From assembly GCF_032918005.1 (NCBI RefSeq), contig NZ_CP136628.1:558001-622000 (forward strand): a stretch of DNA of 64,000 bases. Reading direction: 5' to 3'. This DNA is from Bradyrhizobium sp. NDS-1. GTDB lineage: Bacteria; Pseudomonadota; Alphaproteobacteria; Rhizobiales; Xanthobacteraceae. How positions within the stretch are numbered: the stretch's first letter is position 1; the number at the start of each line of letters is the position of its first letter. Below are positions 32,458-40,838 of this stretch, one piece after another. The translations under genes were made by a program, and so were the position numbers. Below the pieces are notes generated by a model. It did no database searches. It had not been told where the DNA came from and saw only the letters and a list, made by a program, of their open reading frames with translations.

Positions 32458-33924
32458 TCAATCCCTGAATACATTCGGCGCAGCCTTGAACGCCTCGCCG
32501 AGGTGCATGCCGGAACCATCGATGGCAAACCGCCGGATCTCCTTGGCGTGCTCGCTGCCACGCATCTTGAGCACCATGAGACCCCGGTGCATGGTTTCCT
32601 GCTCCTGGATGTATCGCAGCAGGATGATCGAGTCGGTCAAAGTGGAGATATGCTGCTCGCTGACGCTCTCACCGCCAATGAGAGATTTGCTGGTTGCGGT
32701 GCAGAGCCCGGCTATTTCGCGCTTCTTGATGAACGAGGTCAGGCTGATCAGGAATTCGCGGAAACCATTATTCGGCGCGATGCGCTCCAGCGCGGAAAGG
32801 CTATCCACGGCGATCCGGTTGGGCTTAAATTCGTCGACTAGGCTCTGAATCGTGAGCAGGTGATCCGGCAAGCCCTGAGCTTCCGGATAGAGACAGATGA
32901 TCTTGAGCTTGCCCTCGGCTTCCATCCGCGCGAAATCCGTGCCCCAGCCGCTCGCGTTGCGGAACAATTGGCCCTTGCTTTCCTCGTAGCCGAAGAGAAT
33001 CGCCTTTTCGCCCGCCGCCACCCCGCCCGCGAGAAAGTTGGTGACCAGGAGGGTCTTGCCCGTGCCGGTGGCGCCGCTCACGAGCGTGACGCTGTCGCGA
33101 AAGAATCCGCCACCGCACATTTCATCAATGGCGGAATTTCCGCTGGTCACACGCACCGTGCTCGATTCCTGTTCGAGCCGAAGCGACGACAGGGGAACGG
33201 CAACCACGCCCCGATTTGCCAGCAGCGTGAACGGTGCCTCGCCTTCGGCGTGATGGCTACCGCGCATTTTGAGGACTTCGATCGTTCGTCGCCGCTTCTC
33301 CCGATAAAGCACGTTGCGCAAGATCACGACGTTGTCGGCAACGAACTCCTCCAGCCGATGGCGCGTGATCTCTCCGTACTCGCTGTTGCGTTCCGCCGTC
33401 ATCAGCACGGTAAGGCCCGACTTTTTCAGCGCGCTACTGATGTGGAACAGCTCGCGGCGCAGGATCTTGGGGTCGCCGATGAAGTGGTCGAATAGTTGCG
33501 TCAGCGAGTCCAGGACAACGCGTTTGCCCCGGACCCCGCGAACCGCGTGCTGGATGCGCGACAGCAGGCCGGTGAGGTCGAAGTCCCCGATGACGAGTTC
33601 GTCGTTGGCCGGTGGGCTTGCGTCTACGAAGGCCAAACGGCCTTCCTTGCGCCACTGCGCAAGCTCCCACCCGAAACCGCGCATATTGGCTTCGATATCG
33701 GCAGGTGGCTCCTCGAAGGTCACCAGCACGCCATTTTCGCCGAAGGTCGTGATGCCGTGAGCTAGAAACTGCGTAGCGAAAACCGTCTTTCCGCTTCCGG
33801 GCGTGCCGCCGACAACGGTTGTCCGGGCCCGCGGAAGCCCGCCCATGACGAGGTCGTCGAAGGCCTCCACGCCGGTTTTGACCCGCTCCAACACATCCGG
33901 AACATCGCTATCCTGTGCGGTCAT
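32458..33924 (-). CDS. kaiC: KaiC-type RecA-like double-domain ATPase/kinase
   Basis: 488 residues with two RecA domains. CI: Walker A GGTPGSGKT (39-47), catalytic Glu pair FEEPP (71-72), RVVLDSLTQLF. CII: Walker A GATGTGKT (284-291), Glu pair YEES (314-315), RIAVDSLSALE. The autophosphorylation loop reads VSEQHISTLTDS; Ser427-Thr428 align with cyanobacterial S431-T432, and the T426 position is Ser. After MRGSEH...REFMI-like sequence the protein ends at AFKAAPNVFRD, lacking the long KaiA-binding tail. It overlaps kaiB by 17 nt. KaiB-KaiC without KaiA is known from purple bacteria such as Rhodopseudomonas, where it acts as an hourglass-like timer or in stress adaptation. Confidence 0.93.
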   Translation of the reverse strand: MTAQDSDVPDVLERVKTGVEAFDDLVMGGLPRARTTVVGGTPGSGKTVFATQFLAHGITTFGENGVLVTFEEPPADIEANMRGFGWELAQWRKEGRLAFVDASPPANDELVIGDFDLTGLLSRIQHAVRGVRGKRVVLDSLTQLFDHFIGDPKILRRELFHISSALKKSGLTVLMTAERNSEYGEITRHRLEEFVADNVVILRNVLYREKRRRTIEVLKMRGSHHAEGEAPFTLLANRGVVAVPLSSLRLEQESSTVRVTSGNSAIDEMCGGGFFRDSVTLVSGATGTGKTLLVTNFLAGGVAAGEKAILFGYEESKGQLFRNASGWGTDFARMEAEGKLKIICLYPEAQGLPDHLLTIQSLVDEFKPNRIAVDSLSALERIAPNNGFREFLISLTSFIKKREIAGLCTATSKSLIGGESVSEQHISTLTDSIILLRYIQEQETMHRGLMVLKMRGSEHAKEIRRFAIDGSGMHLGEAFKAAPNVFRD

Positions 33925-34207
33925 GCAGGTCTCCCCTTATCTCGATTCCCAGAAATTCAAGAACCCGCCTCGTATCGCTGAGGTCGCCGACGATGCGTCG
34001 CGGACGAACGGAATGTTCGTAGGACAGCGTCGGCGTGGCGATGACGCCCGCCTTCTCGGCGAGTTCTGGCTTGGTCAGCACGTCGATGATCTCGACGTCC
34101 CAGCCTTCGTCCTTGATGATAGCCAGCATGCGGTGAAGGTTTTGCTCTGCCCGGCGAGAGCTGGCCGAATTTCCGGCGATGTAGAGACGGAGCACGAATT
34201 CGGCCAC
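33908..34207 (-). CDS. kaiB: KaiB-type thioredoxin-fold protein
   Basis: 99 residues: FVLRLYIAGNSASSRRAEQNLHRMLAIIKDEGWDVEIIDVLTKPELAEKAGVIATPTLSYEHSVRPRRIVGDLSDTRRVLEFLGIEI. The start LYIAGNS..S..A..NL, the DVL..P.LAE...I.ATPTL segment and the GDLSD.. motif are the KaiB hallmarks. KaiB docks on the KaiC CI ring after a fold switch. Its stop lies inside kaiC (17-nt overlap), so translation is coupled. The 162 nt upstream hold a TACTAA-N4-TTAGTA palindrome at 34349-34364. Confidence 0.92.
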   Translation of the reverse strand: MAEFVLRLYIAGNSASSRRAEQNLHRMLAIIKDEGWDVEIIDVLTKPELAEKAGVIATPTLSYEHSVRPRRIVGDLSDTRRVLEFLGIEIRGDLHDRTG

Positions 34208-34348
34208 AGCGGTGCCTTGTGATCGTTGGACGACCCCCGCCGGTGCCGGAGCGCAGCAGCGCCCGATGCTACGGAAGCCTCAGCCGAATGAGCCATGAAT
34301 TGAGCGCAGGAAACAACGCGAGCAGTTCCCGCGCAAGAGGGCGAGAAA

Positions 34349-34364
34349 TACTAATCGCTTAGTA
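34349..34364. promoter_or_regulatory. TACTAA-N4-TTAGTA palindrome upstream of kaiB
   Basis: A perfect 6+6 inverted repeat TACTAATCGCTTAGTA between kaiB (start 34207) and the end of the PAS-LuxR gene (34370), 142 nt upstream of kaiB. The same dyad recurs upstream of the luxR gene at 35120-35135, suggesting one regulator for both units. Confidence 0.6.
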
Positions 34365-34369
34365 GGAAA

Positions 34370-35038
34370 TCATCTCTCGAGAGAATCGGCGGAGCGCCGC
34401 GTCCGCTGCTTGAGGCTTAGATTCGCCTGGCTCGTAATGGCTCGCTCGCGTGCCCAGATGATCGCTGCGCTGCGGCGGTTAACGCCGATTTTTCGATAGA
34501 GCGAGGCGATGTGATTGCGCACGGTGTTCTCCGAGAGGTTGAGCTTTTTGCTCATCTCCAAGTCGCTGTGGCCCTCACATATAAGTCCTAGAACCTCTCG
34601 CTCGCGGTGAGTGAGCAAATCAACGTCCAGAGATGCTTCAGCCGGATCGGTGGCCTCCGGCTTCGTTGCTTGACGCAGGCCCTTCAGCCTGTCCATGACG
34701 CTGCGAGCAAAGGACGATGTATCGACCAGCACCGATTCAATGGCCGAAATCAGATCTCGGTCCGGGGCCCTGTTTTCCTGGATCACGCACACCATTGCTT
34801 CCTTGCCGTCCAGCTTCAACGGCATGGCGGAAACGAAACAATCGATTGCCGACGTGCCCGCCTTTTGAACAGGCAGCACAAGATCCTCCATGCCGCCGTT
34901 CAGACGGCGACGCATGCCTTGATCGATCCAGACGATGTGTCCATCGGAATCGACAAAGATCACGCCGCTGCCAAGAGCCGACGCGATCTGCTCCCGCGGG
35001 TCACTTTCGCGCGCAACATCGCTCGCAGCCTGGTCCAT
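34370..35038 (-). CDS. PAS-LuxR family transcriptional regulator
   Basis: 222 residues from ATG 35038 (GGGGGAC upstream; the 35092 ATG is less likely). N-terminal PAS-like sensor (15-110: IASALGSGVIFVDSDGHIVWIDQGMRRRLNGG...TSAIDCFVSAMPLKLDGKEAMVCVIQE) and a C-terminal LuxR HTH (LLTHREREVLGLICEGHSDLEMSKKLNLSENTVRNHIASLYRKIGVNRRSAAIIWARER). No receiver, so it is not a classical response regulator. It lies immediately upstream of the kai operon on the same strand with its own promoter. Identical palindromes upstream of it and of kaiB suggest that it controls itself and kaiBC. Confidence 0.9.
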   Translation of the reverse strand: MDQAASDVARESDPREQIASALGSGVIFVDSDGHIVWIDQGMRRRLNGGMEDLVLPVQKAGTSAIDCFVSAMPLKLDGKEAMVCVIQENRAPDRDLISAIESVLVDTSSFARSVMDRLKGLRQATKPEATDPAEASLDVDLLTHREREVLGLICEGHSDLEMSKKLNLSENTVRNHIASLYRKIGVNRRSAAIIWARERAITSQANLSLKQRTRRSADSLER

Positions 35039-35119
35039 TACTGTCCCCCCGCTTTCGGTGGATGATCGATATGCCTGGATTTGCTGAAACAACGCGGGGT
35101 CGGAAAATTGGTTCCTGGG

Positions 35120-35135
35120 TACTAAGTGGTTAGTT
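35120..35135. promoter_or_regulatory. TACTAA-N4-TTAGT palindrome upstream of the PAS-LuxR gene
   Basis: TACTAAGTGGTTAGTT, the same dyad as at 34349-34364 with one mismatch in the last base, 82 nt upstream of ATG 35038. Spacer length (4) and half-sites are conserved while the spacer sequence is not, as expected of a protein-binding dyad. The rest of 35136-35331 contains no recognised feature. Confidence 0.6.
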
Positions 35136-35331
35136 CAAGAGCACTATTTGGGCTCGCGCCGGACAAACAGACCAGTGATGGCAAGGAGACCTCGGCAAGC
35201 GACTTGGCGGAGCGGGCTCTTATCAGAGACGGAAATTCAATTCCGGCCGTCGCTCAAATAGCGGGTTTTGTCCGACAGAGTCGAAATGCTCCGTCTTCCA
35301 GGGGGACTGCCACTCTCTTCCCCACCCAGCC

Positions 35332-36285
35332 TCATCCGACCAATTTCCATGACCCATCCGCCGTGCGCTTCAGCGCGGGATCGCTCACCCGCACGTGCGC
35401 GGCGAGAAAATCGATGAACGCGCGCACGCGGGCCGGAAGCGGGGCGGTGTGGCCGACGTAGACGGCGTGGATGTCTTCGCGATCGCCTGGATTGTAGTTT
35501 TGCAGCACCGGAACGAGGCGGCCGGATTCGATGTCGGGGCCGATGTGAAAGAGGGCGAGGCGGGCGAGACCGACGCCGCCGAGGCAAAGGCGGCGGGCGG
35601 CTTCGCCGTCGCTGGCGCGCGCAACGGGCGGCGGCACGGCCTCCTCGGCGTGGTCGCCGCGCTTGAATGGCCAGCCGCGGATCGCGCGCGGAAAGGTCCA
35701 GCCGATGCCGCGGTGATCGGCGAGATCGGCCGGAATCTTCGGTGTGCCGCAGCGGCTGAGATAGCTTGGCGTGCCGACCACGACCATGCGGCTGGTGCCG
35801 AGCTTTCGCGCAACGAGGCGCGAGGCGCGTAGCGGGCCGACGCGGATGGCGACGTCGGCGCGCTCCTGCATCAGGTCGATCAACGTGTCGGTCAGCACGA
35901 GATCGAGCGTGACGTCGGGATGCTGCTCCAGGAAGCGCGGGATCAGCGGCATCACATGCAGCATGCCGAAGGGGATGTTGCTGTTGACGGTGAGGCGGCC
36001 GCGCGGCGCCGCGCCCGAAGCCGCTTCGCGCTCGGCCTCGTCCATCTCGGCGAGGATGCGCGCGGCGCGCTGATAGAACGCCTGGCCTTCCTCCGTCAGT
36101 GTCAGCTTGCGCGTGGTGCGGTTGACGAGCCGTGACCCGAGCCGGGCTTCCAGCCGCGAGATCAGCTTGCTCACGCCCGATGGCGTCAGGCGGAGTTTTC
36201 GCGCGGCCGAGGTGAAACCGCCGAGATCGACGACGCGGACGAAGACCTCCATTTCGGCGGAGCGGTTGGTGTCGAAGCGGGCCAT
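35332..36285 (-). CDS. LysR-family transcriptional regulator
   Basis: 317 residues. N-terminal winged HTH (5-65: AEMEVFVRVVDLGGFTSAARKLRLTPSGVSKLISRLEARLGSRLVNRTTRKLTLTEEG) and a LysR substrate-binding domain (95-300: GRLTVNSNIPFGMLHVMPLIPRFLEQHPDVTLDLVLTD...DVAIRVGPLRASRLVARKLG). Closest by pattern to the YafC/DsdC-like 'LysR with VNSNIPFG' group. Divergent from an MFS transporter gene 98 nt away, the classical arrangement in which the regulator controls the transporter. Inducer unknown. Confidence 0.92.
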   Translation of the reverse strand: MARFDTNRSAEMEVFVRVVDLGGFTSAARKLRLTPSGVSKLISRLEARLGSRLVNRTTRKLTLTEEGQAFYQRAARILAEMDEAEREAASGAAPRGRLTVNSNIPFGMLHVMPLIPRFLEQHPDVTLDLVLTDTLIDLMQERADVAIRVGPLRASRLVARKLGTSRMVVVGTPSYLSRCGTPKIPADLADHRGIGWTFPRAIRGWPFKRGDHAEEAVPPPVARASDGEAARRLCLGGVGLARLALFHIGPDIESGRLVPVLQNYNPGDREDIHAVYVGHTAPLPARVRAFIDFLAAHVRVSDPALKRTADGSWKLVG

Positions 36286-36383
36286 GTTGAATTCACGTCA
36301 CAAATGATTGGATTGCAGACGTTCTAATGGTTTTGCCTTGGCTCGGCTATCTGCGTGGCTCGTCTCAACCATCGGAGCCACGC

Positions 36384-37565
36384 ATGCCTCCCGCCGTTCT
36401 CGCGCTCACCGCCGGTGCCTTTGGCATCGGCACCACGGAATTCATCATCATGGGCCTCCTGCTCCAGGTCGCCGCCGACATGCACGTTTCCGTGCCGGTC
36501 GCCGGGCTGCTCATCTCCGGCTATGCTCTCGGCGTATTCGTCGGTGCGCCCGTCCTGACGCTCGCCACACGGCGGATGCCGCGGAAAACCGTGCTGCTCG
36601 CGCTGATGGCGATCTTCACATTGGGCAATGCCGCCTGCGCGCTGGCGCCGAACTACGAATTGCTGATGGCCGCGCGGGTGCTGACCTCGCTTGCCCACGG
36701 GACCTTCTTCGGCGTCGGGTCGGTGGTCGCGACCAGCCTCGTCCCCGAGGACAAGCGGGCCTCGGCGATATCCACCATGTTCATCGGCCTCACGGTCGCG
36801 ACGCTGCTGGGCGTGCCCTTCGGCGCCTGGTTCGGCCTGCTGCTCGGCTGGCGCGCGGCGTTCTGGGCCGTGACGGTCATCGGCGTGATCGCCTTTGCGG
36901 TGGTCGCCGCGCTCGTTCCCGACCATGTCGGCAACGGCGACAAGCCGGTCTCTCTTGCCGAGGAAGTCGCCGTGCTCAGCCGTCCGCAGGTGCTGCTTGG
37001 CCTTGCCATGACCGTGTTCGGCTTCGCCGGCCTTTTCGTCGTCTTCACCTACATTCAGCCCATCCTGACGCGCTTCACCGGATTCTCGGAAGAAGCGGTC
37101 TCGCCGATCCTGCTGGTGTTCGGCGTCGGACTCGCAATCGGCAACGTCGCCGGCGGCAAGCTTGCGGACCGCGGCCTCGCCGGTGCACTGGTCGGGACGC
37201 TCGCCGCGCTCGCCATCGCGCTTCTCGGGCTCGCCGCGGTGCTGTCGGTCAAGTTTGCGGCGATCGTGCTGATCCTGCTGCTCGGCGTCGCCGCCTTTGC
37301 TACCGTCGCCCCGCTCCAGCTTCGCGTGCTGGAGGCGGCCGGCGCCAACGGGCGCACGCTCGCCTCCAGCCTCAACATCGCCGCGTTCAATCTCGGCAAC
37401 GCGCTCGGCGCCTGGGCCGGCGGCGTCGCCATCGATCGCGGACTCGGCCTCTCCGCGCTGCCGCTGGTCGCGGCCGGCATTACGACGATCGGCCTCGTGC
37501 TCGCACTGTGGAGCCTCCGGCTCGACCGCGCGCCGGTCGCCGTCGCAGCGTGTCCTGCGGAGTAG
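36384..37565 (+). CDS. MFS transporter (AraJ/DHA1-like, 12 spans)
   Basis: 393 residues from ATG 36384 (CGGAG upstream; a frame open from 36327 lacks a ribosome site). Twelve hydrophobic segments, beginning VLALTAGAFGIGTTEFIIMGLLLQVAADM, with the motif-A loop GAPVLTLATRRMPRKTVLL between spans 2 and 3 and repeated glycine-rich spans to FNLGNALGAWAGGVAIDRGLG. The start 'FGIGTTEFIIMG' marks the AraJ/YdhP/CmlA branch of proton-driven exporters of sugars or drugs. It is divergent from the LysR gene. Substrate not predictable. Confidence 0.9.
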   Translation: MPPAVLALTAGAFGIGTTEFIIMGLLLQVAADMHVSVPVAGLLISGYALGVFVGAPVLTLATRRMPRKTVLLALMAIFTLGNAACALAPNYELLMAARVLTSLAHGTFFGVGSVVATSLVPEDKRASAISTMFIGLTVATLLGVPFGAWFGLLLGWRAAFWAVTVIGVIAFAVVAALVPDHVGNGDKPVSLAEEVAVLSRPQVLLGLAMTVFGFAGLFVVFTYIQPILTRFTGFSEEAVSPILLVFGVGLAIGNVAGGKLADRGLAGALVGTLAALAIALLGLAAVLSVKFAAIVLILLLGVAAFATVAPLQLRVLEAAGANGRTLASSLNIAAFNLGNALGAWAGGVAIDRGLGLSALPLVAAGITTIGLVLALWSLRLDRAPVAVAACPAE

Positions 37566-37694
37566 AGCGAAGGCGTGAGGCTCGCTGACGAGTGGTCGCA
37601 TCGATCCTGACGCCAACTCGCCATGCAGAAACGCACCTGTACAGGACCGAATGCGGTCCGTAACCTCCGCCGCGCAATTCAAGGAGATGCTGGC

Positions 37695-39257
37695 GTGGCG
37701 AAGAAGACGGCGACCAAAAAGAAAAGTGTCTTGAAGAAAGCGGCGAAGACTCCGAGCAAGGCGAGCTCCGGCCGCAAGAGCGCGGTCGCGAAGCCGACCG
37801 GCAAGGCGGCACGAGGGAAGTCCACCGCACCACGCCGTCCCAAGGGATCGGCCTGGCAATGGTCGGCAGTGGAGACCGCGGCCGCGATCCGGTCCGGCGC
37901 CATCTCCGCAGTCGAGACGGTCGAGGCGCATCTCGAACGGATGCGCGCCGTCAATCCGAAGCTGAATGCGGTCGTCGTCGATCTCGGCGAGGAAGCGCTG
38001 AAAGCGGCCCATGCAGCCGACAAGCAGCGCGCCAAGGGCGGTGCGCTCGGCCTTCTGCATGGGGTGCCCATAACGATCAAGGAAAACGTCGATTACGAGG
38101 GCCGACCGAACTTCAACGGCGTTCCCGCCAACAAGGACCTCGTCGCGCCGTCGGACGCGCCTGTTGTCCGCAACCTGAAGAAGGCCGGCGCGATCGTCAT
38201 CGGGCTCACCAACACGCCGGAATTCTCCTTCCGCGGCTTCACCGACAATCCCCTGCACGGGCTGACGCTCAATCCGTGGGATCCAAACATCACCTGCGGC
38301 GGCTCCTCGGGCGGCGCGGGTTCGGCGGTCGCCGCCGGCATCGGCACCATCGCCCATGGCAACGACATCGGCGGCTCGCTGCGCTGGCCGGCGCATTGCA
38401 ACGGTGTTGCCACCATCAAGCCGACGCAAGGGCGCATTCCCGCGTTCAACGAGAGCGCAACCTCCGAGCGGCCGATGCTGGCGCATCTGATGTCGGCACA
38501 GGGGCCGCTCGCCCGCCACGTCGGCGACGTCCGTCTTGCGCTGGAGGTGATGAGCCAGCGCGATCCGCGCGATCCCTGGTGGGTGCCGGCGCCGCTGGTC
38601 GGCGCGAGACCGAAGGGGCCGATCAAGGTGGCCCTGGCCAAGATTCCCGACGACATGGACGTCGATCCGTCGGTCGCCGCGGCGCTGCGCCAGGCCGCCG
38701 ACCATCTCGAACGGTCCGGCTACCGCGTCAGCGAGGTCGAGGTACCCGACATCAACGGTGTCTGGCAGACCTGGTGCGACATCATCACCAACGAGACCGT
38801 GGTGATGCAGGAAGCCTCCATGCTGAAGGTGACTTCGGAAGACTTCCACAAGGCCTGGGGCGGCATGAAGGCCAAGGCCAACGTGCTCGATCTCAAGGCC
38901 TGGATGCAGGCGACCGCCGCGCGTAACGGGCATATCCGCGCCTGGCAGTTGTTCTTCGAGGACTATCCGATCGTGCTTGCGCCGACCACGGTGAAGCCGA
39001 CGCCGGGCCCGCGCGATGACACCGTCAGCCCCGAGCGCGTGCGCGAGATCTTCTGGGGCGAGATCCGCTTCATCTCCGCAATCAACGTGCTGGGCCTGCC
39101 CGGCGCCGTGGTGCCGGTGGCGCTCCACGACGGCAAGCCCATCGGCGTGCAGCTCATCGCCGGGCGCTATCGCGAGGATCTCGCGCTCGATGCGGCGGCC
39201 GCGATCGAGAAGCGCGCCGGCGTGCTCGCCCACAGGCTGTGGGAGCAGATGGCTTAG
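37695..39257 (+). CDS. Amidase-signature enzyme with Lys/Ala-rich N-terminal tail
   Basis: 520 residues from GTG 37695 (AAGGAG 9 nt upstream). The first about 55 residues are a basic, low-complexity tail (AKKTATKKKSVLKKAAKT, SSGRKSAVAKPTGKAARGK) of the kind seen in histone-H1-like proteins. The amidase-signature domain follows: Lys of the triad in VPITIKENVDYEG, and the Gly/Ser-rich core CGGSSGGAGSAVAAGIGTIAHGNDIGGSLRWPA, giving a Ser-cisSer-Lys triad. These enzymes hydrolyse carboxamides; the substrate is unknown. The tail is not required for the fold and may bind nucleic acid or anionic surfaces. It follows the MFS gene in the same direction with a 129-nt gap. Confidence 0.88.
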   Translation: MAKKTATKKKSVLKKAAKTPSKASSGRKSAVAKPTGKAARGKSTAPRRPKGSAWQWSAVETAAAIRSGAISAVETVEAHLERMRAVNPKLNAVVVDLGEEALKAAHAADKQRAKGGALGLLHGVPITIKENVDYEGRPNFNGVPANKDLVAPSDAPVVRNLKKAGAIVIGLTNTPEFSFRGFTDNPLHGLTLNPWDPNITCGGSSGGAGSAVAAGIGTIAHGNDIGGSLRWPAHCNGVATIKPTQGRIPAFNESATSERPMLAHLMSAQGPLARHVGDVRLALEVMSQRDPRDPWWVPAPLVGARPKGPIKVALAKIPDDMDVDPSVAAALRQAADHLERSGYRVSEVEVPDINGVWQTWCDIITNETVVMQEASMLKVTSEDFHKAWGGMKAKANVLDLKAWMQATAARNGHIRAWQLFFEDYPIVLAPTTVKPTPGPRDDTVSPERVREIFWGEIRFISAINVLGLPGAVVPVALHDGKPIGVQLIAGRYREDLALDAAAAIEKRAGVLAHRLWEQMA

Positions 39258-39283
39258 GTGTGCCTTCCCTATTGCGGCGTCGA

Positions 39284-39313
39284 TCTGCCTTCTCCAAGTC
39301 GGGAGAAGGCAGA
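39284..39313 (+). terminator. Hairpin after the amidase gene
   Basis: Perfect 12-bp stem TCTGCCTTCTCC / GGAGAAGGCAGA with a 6-nt loop, 27 nt after the amidase stop. It lacks a U-tract, so termination is likely but not typical intrinsic. Confidence 0.45.
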
Positions 39314-39524
39314 CGGCACGGCGAGCTGCGGCAAGACGCAGCATTTGTTAATGCGCATTAACCCGAATGCCGGTCAATTTTCCAGCGAGCGTTAGGGTTA
39401 CTTCCTCGATCTCTAAGCGAATTATTGTCCGCTTTACCACCCGCCTCTAACACGAGGACGGCGGACAACGCACATGCCTCATACAGGCCAATAAGTGCGG
39501 CCCGCTCCACGCGGAGGTGGCACG

Positions 39525-40826
39525 ATGCGCAACGAGACGATCGCTATTCACGCCGGCTACGAGCCCGAGGCGACCACGCACGCGGTCGCGGTGCCGATTT
39601 ACCAGACCGCTGCCTACGCCTTCGACAGCGCCGATCACGGCGCGGCGCTCTTCAATCTCGAGGCTGAAGGTTTCCGCTACAGCCGTATCGCCAATCCGAC
39701 CAGCGCGGTGCTGGAGAAGCGTATCGCCCAGCTCGAAGGCGGCGTCGGCGCGCTCGCGGTTGCGACCGGCCAGGCGGCGCTGCATTTTGCCTTCGTCAAC
39801 GTCGCCGACCACGGCGGCAACATCGTGTCCGTGCCGCAGCTCTACGGCACCACGCACACGCTGCTCTCCCACATCCTGCCGCGCCAGGGCATCACCGGCC
39901 GCTTCGCCGAGAGCGACAAGCCCGAGGCGATCGAGAAGCTGATCGACGAGAACACCCGCGCCGTGTTCGCAGAGACCATCGGCAATCCCGCCGGCAATGT
40001 CTGCGACATCGAGGCGCTGGCCAAGGTCGCGCATGCGCATGGCGTGCCGCTGATCGTCGACAACACGGTGGCAACTCCGATTCTGCTCAAGCCGTTCGAC
40101 TACGGCGCCGACATCGCCGTGCACTCGCTGACCAAATTCCTGGGCGGTCACGGCACCACGCTCGGCGGCGCCATCGTCGACTCCGGAAATTTCCCGTGGG
40201 CGAAATACGCAGACCGCTTCCCCGCCTACAACAAGCCCGACGCTTCCTATCACGGCCTCGTCTATGCCGAGCGTTTCGGCCGCACCGCCTATATCGAGCG
40301 CGCGCGCAGCGTCTATCAGCGCACCATGGGCTCGGTGCTGTCGCCATTCAACGCCTTCCTGCTGCTCCAGGGCATCGAGACCGTAGCGCTGCGCATGGAG
40401 CGCCATGTCGAGAACGCCCGCAAGGTCGCCGAATTCCTGCGCAAGGATTCGCGGGTCGCCTGGGTCAATTACACCGGCTTTCCCGACAGTCCCTATTATC
40501 CGCTGGTGCAGAAATATCTCGACGGCAACGCCTCCTCGCTGTTCACCTTCGGCATCAAGGGCGGGATGGAGGCCGGCAAGTCCTTCTATGATGCGCTGAA
40601 GCTGATCACGCGCCTCGTCAATATCGGCGATGCTAAGTCGCTGGCCTGTCATCCGGCCTCGACCACCCACCGGCAGATGTCGGCGGAGCAGCAGCGCGCT
40701 GCCGGCGTGCTGCCGGAGACCATCCGGCTCTCGATCGGCATCGAGCATGTCTCCGATATCATCGAGGATATTGATCAGGCGCTGGACAAGGCCTGTCGGT
40801 CAGCGCGCCTCGAGGCCGCGGAGTAG
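39525..40826 (+). CDS. O-acetylhomoserine sulfhydrylase-type Cys/Met metabolism PLP enzyme
   Basis: 433 residues from ATG 39525 (GGAGGT 6 nt upstream). Cys/Met-metabolism fold: NETIAIHAGYEPEATTHAVAVPIYQTAAYAFDSADHGAALF, YSRIANPTSAVLEKRIAQLEGGVGALAVATGQAA, PLIVDNTVATPILLKPFDYGADIAVHSLTKFLGGHGTTLGG (PLP lysine in SLTKFLGG), ending LACHPASTTHRQMSAEQQRAAGVLPETIRLSIGIEH. The length and 'GHGTTLGG' favour O-acetylhomoserine aminocarboxypropyltransferase (direct sulfhydrylation to homocysteine) over cystathionine enzymes. It is followed after 12 nt by a MetA-like acyltransferase gene, so the two form a methionine-biosynthesis operon. I looked for a SAM-II riboswitch in 39350-39520 and saw none. Confidence 0.92.
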   Translation: MRNETIAIHAGYEPEATTHAVAVPIYQTAAYAFDSADHGAALFNLEAEGFRYSRIANPTSAVLEKRIAQLEGGVGALAVATGQAALHFAFVNVADHGGNIVSVPQLYGTTHTLLSHILPRQGITGRFAESDKPEAIEKLIDENTRAVFAETIGNPAGNVCDIEALAKVAHAHGVPLIVDNTVATPILLKPFDYGADIAVHSLTKFLGGHGTTLGGAIVDSGNFPWAKYADRFPAYNKPDASYHGLVYAERFGRTAYIERARSVYQRTMGSVLSPFNAFLLLQGIETVALRMERHVENARKVAEFLRKDSRVAWVNYTGFPDSPYYPLVQKYLDGNASSLFTFGIKGGMEAGKSFYDALKLITRLVNIGDAKSLACHPASTTHRQMSAEQQRAAGVLPETIRLSIGIEHVSDIIEDIDQALDKACRSARLEAAE

Positions 40827-40838
40827 GCGGCAGCGCCC

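Noticed and set aside
36324..39344. A 1006-codon antisense ORF across the MFS and amidase genes, with similar long ones at 23318-25402, 30696-32468, 39447-40748 and 43251-44771.
   Set aside because: The opposite strand encodes clear enzyme families with intact motifs; the antisense frames have no recognisable domains and come from high-GC codon bias.
39350..39524. Possible SAM-II riboswitch before the sulfhydrylase-MetA operon, as seen in several alphaproteobacteria.
   Set aside because: I could not find the pseudoknot core or a CUAAA-type element in this stretch, so no claim is made; a covariance search would decide.
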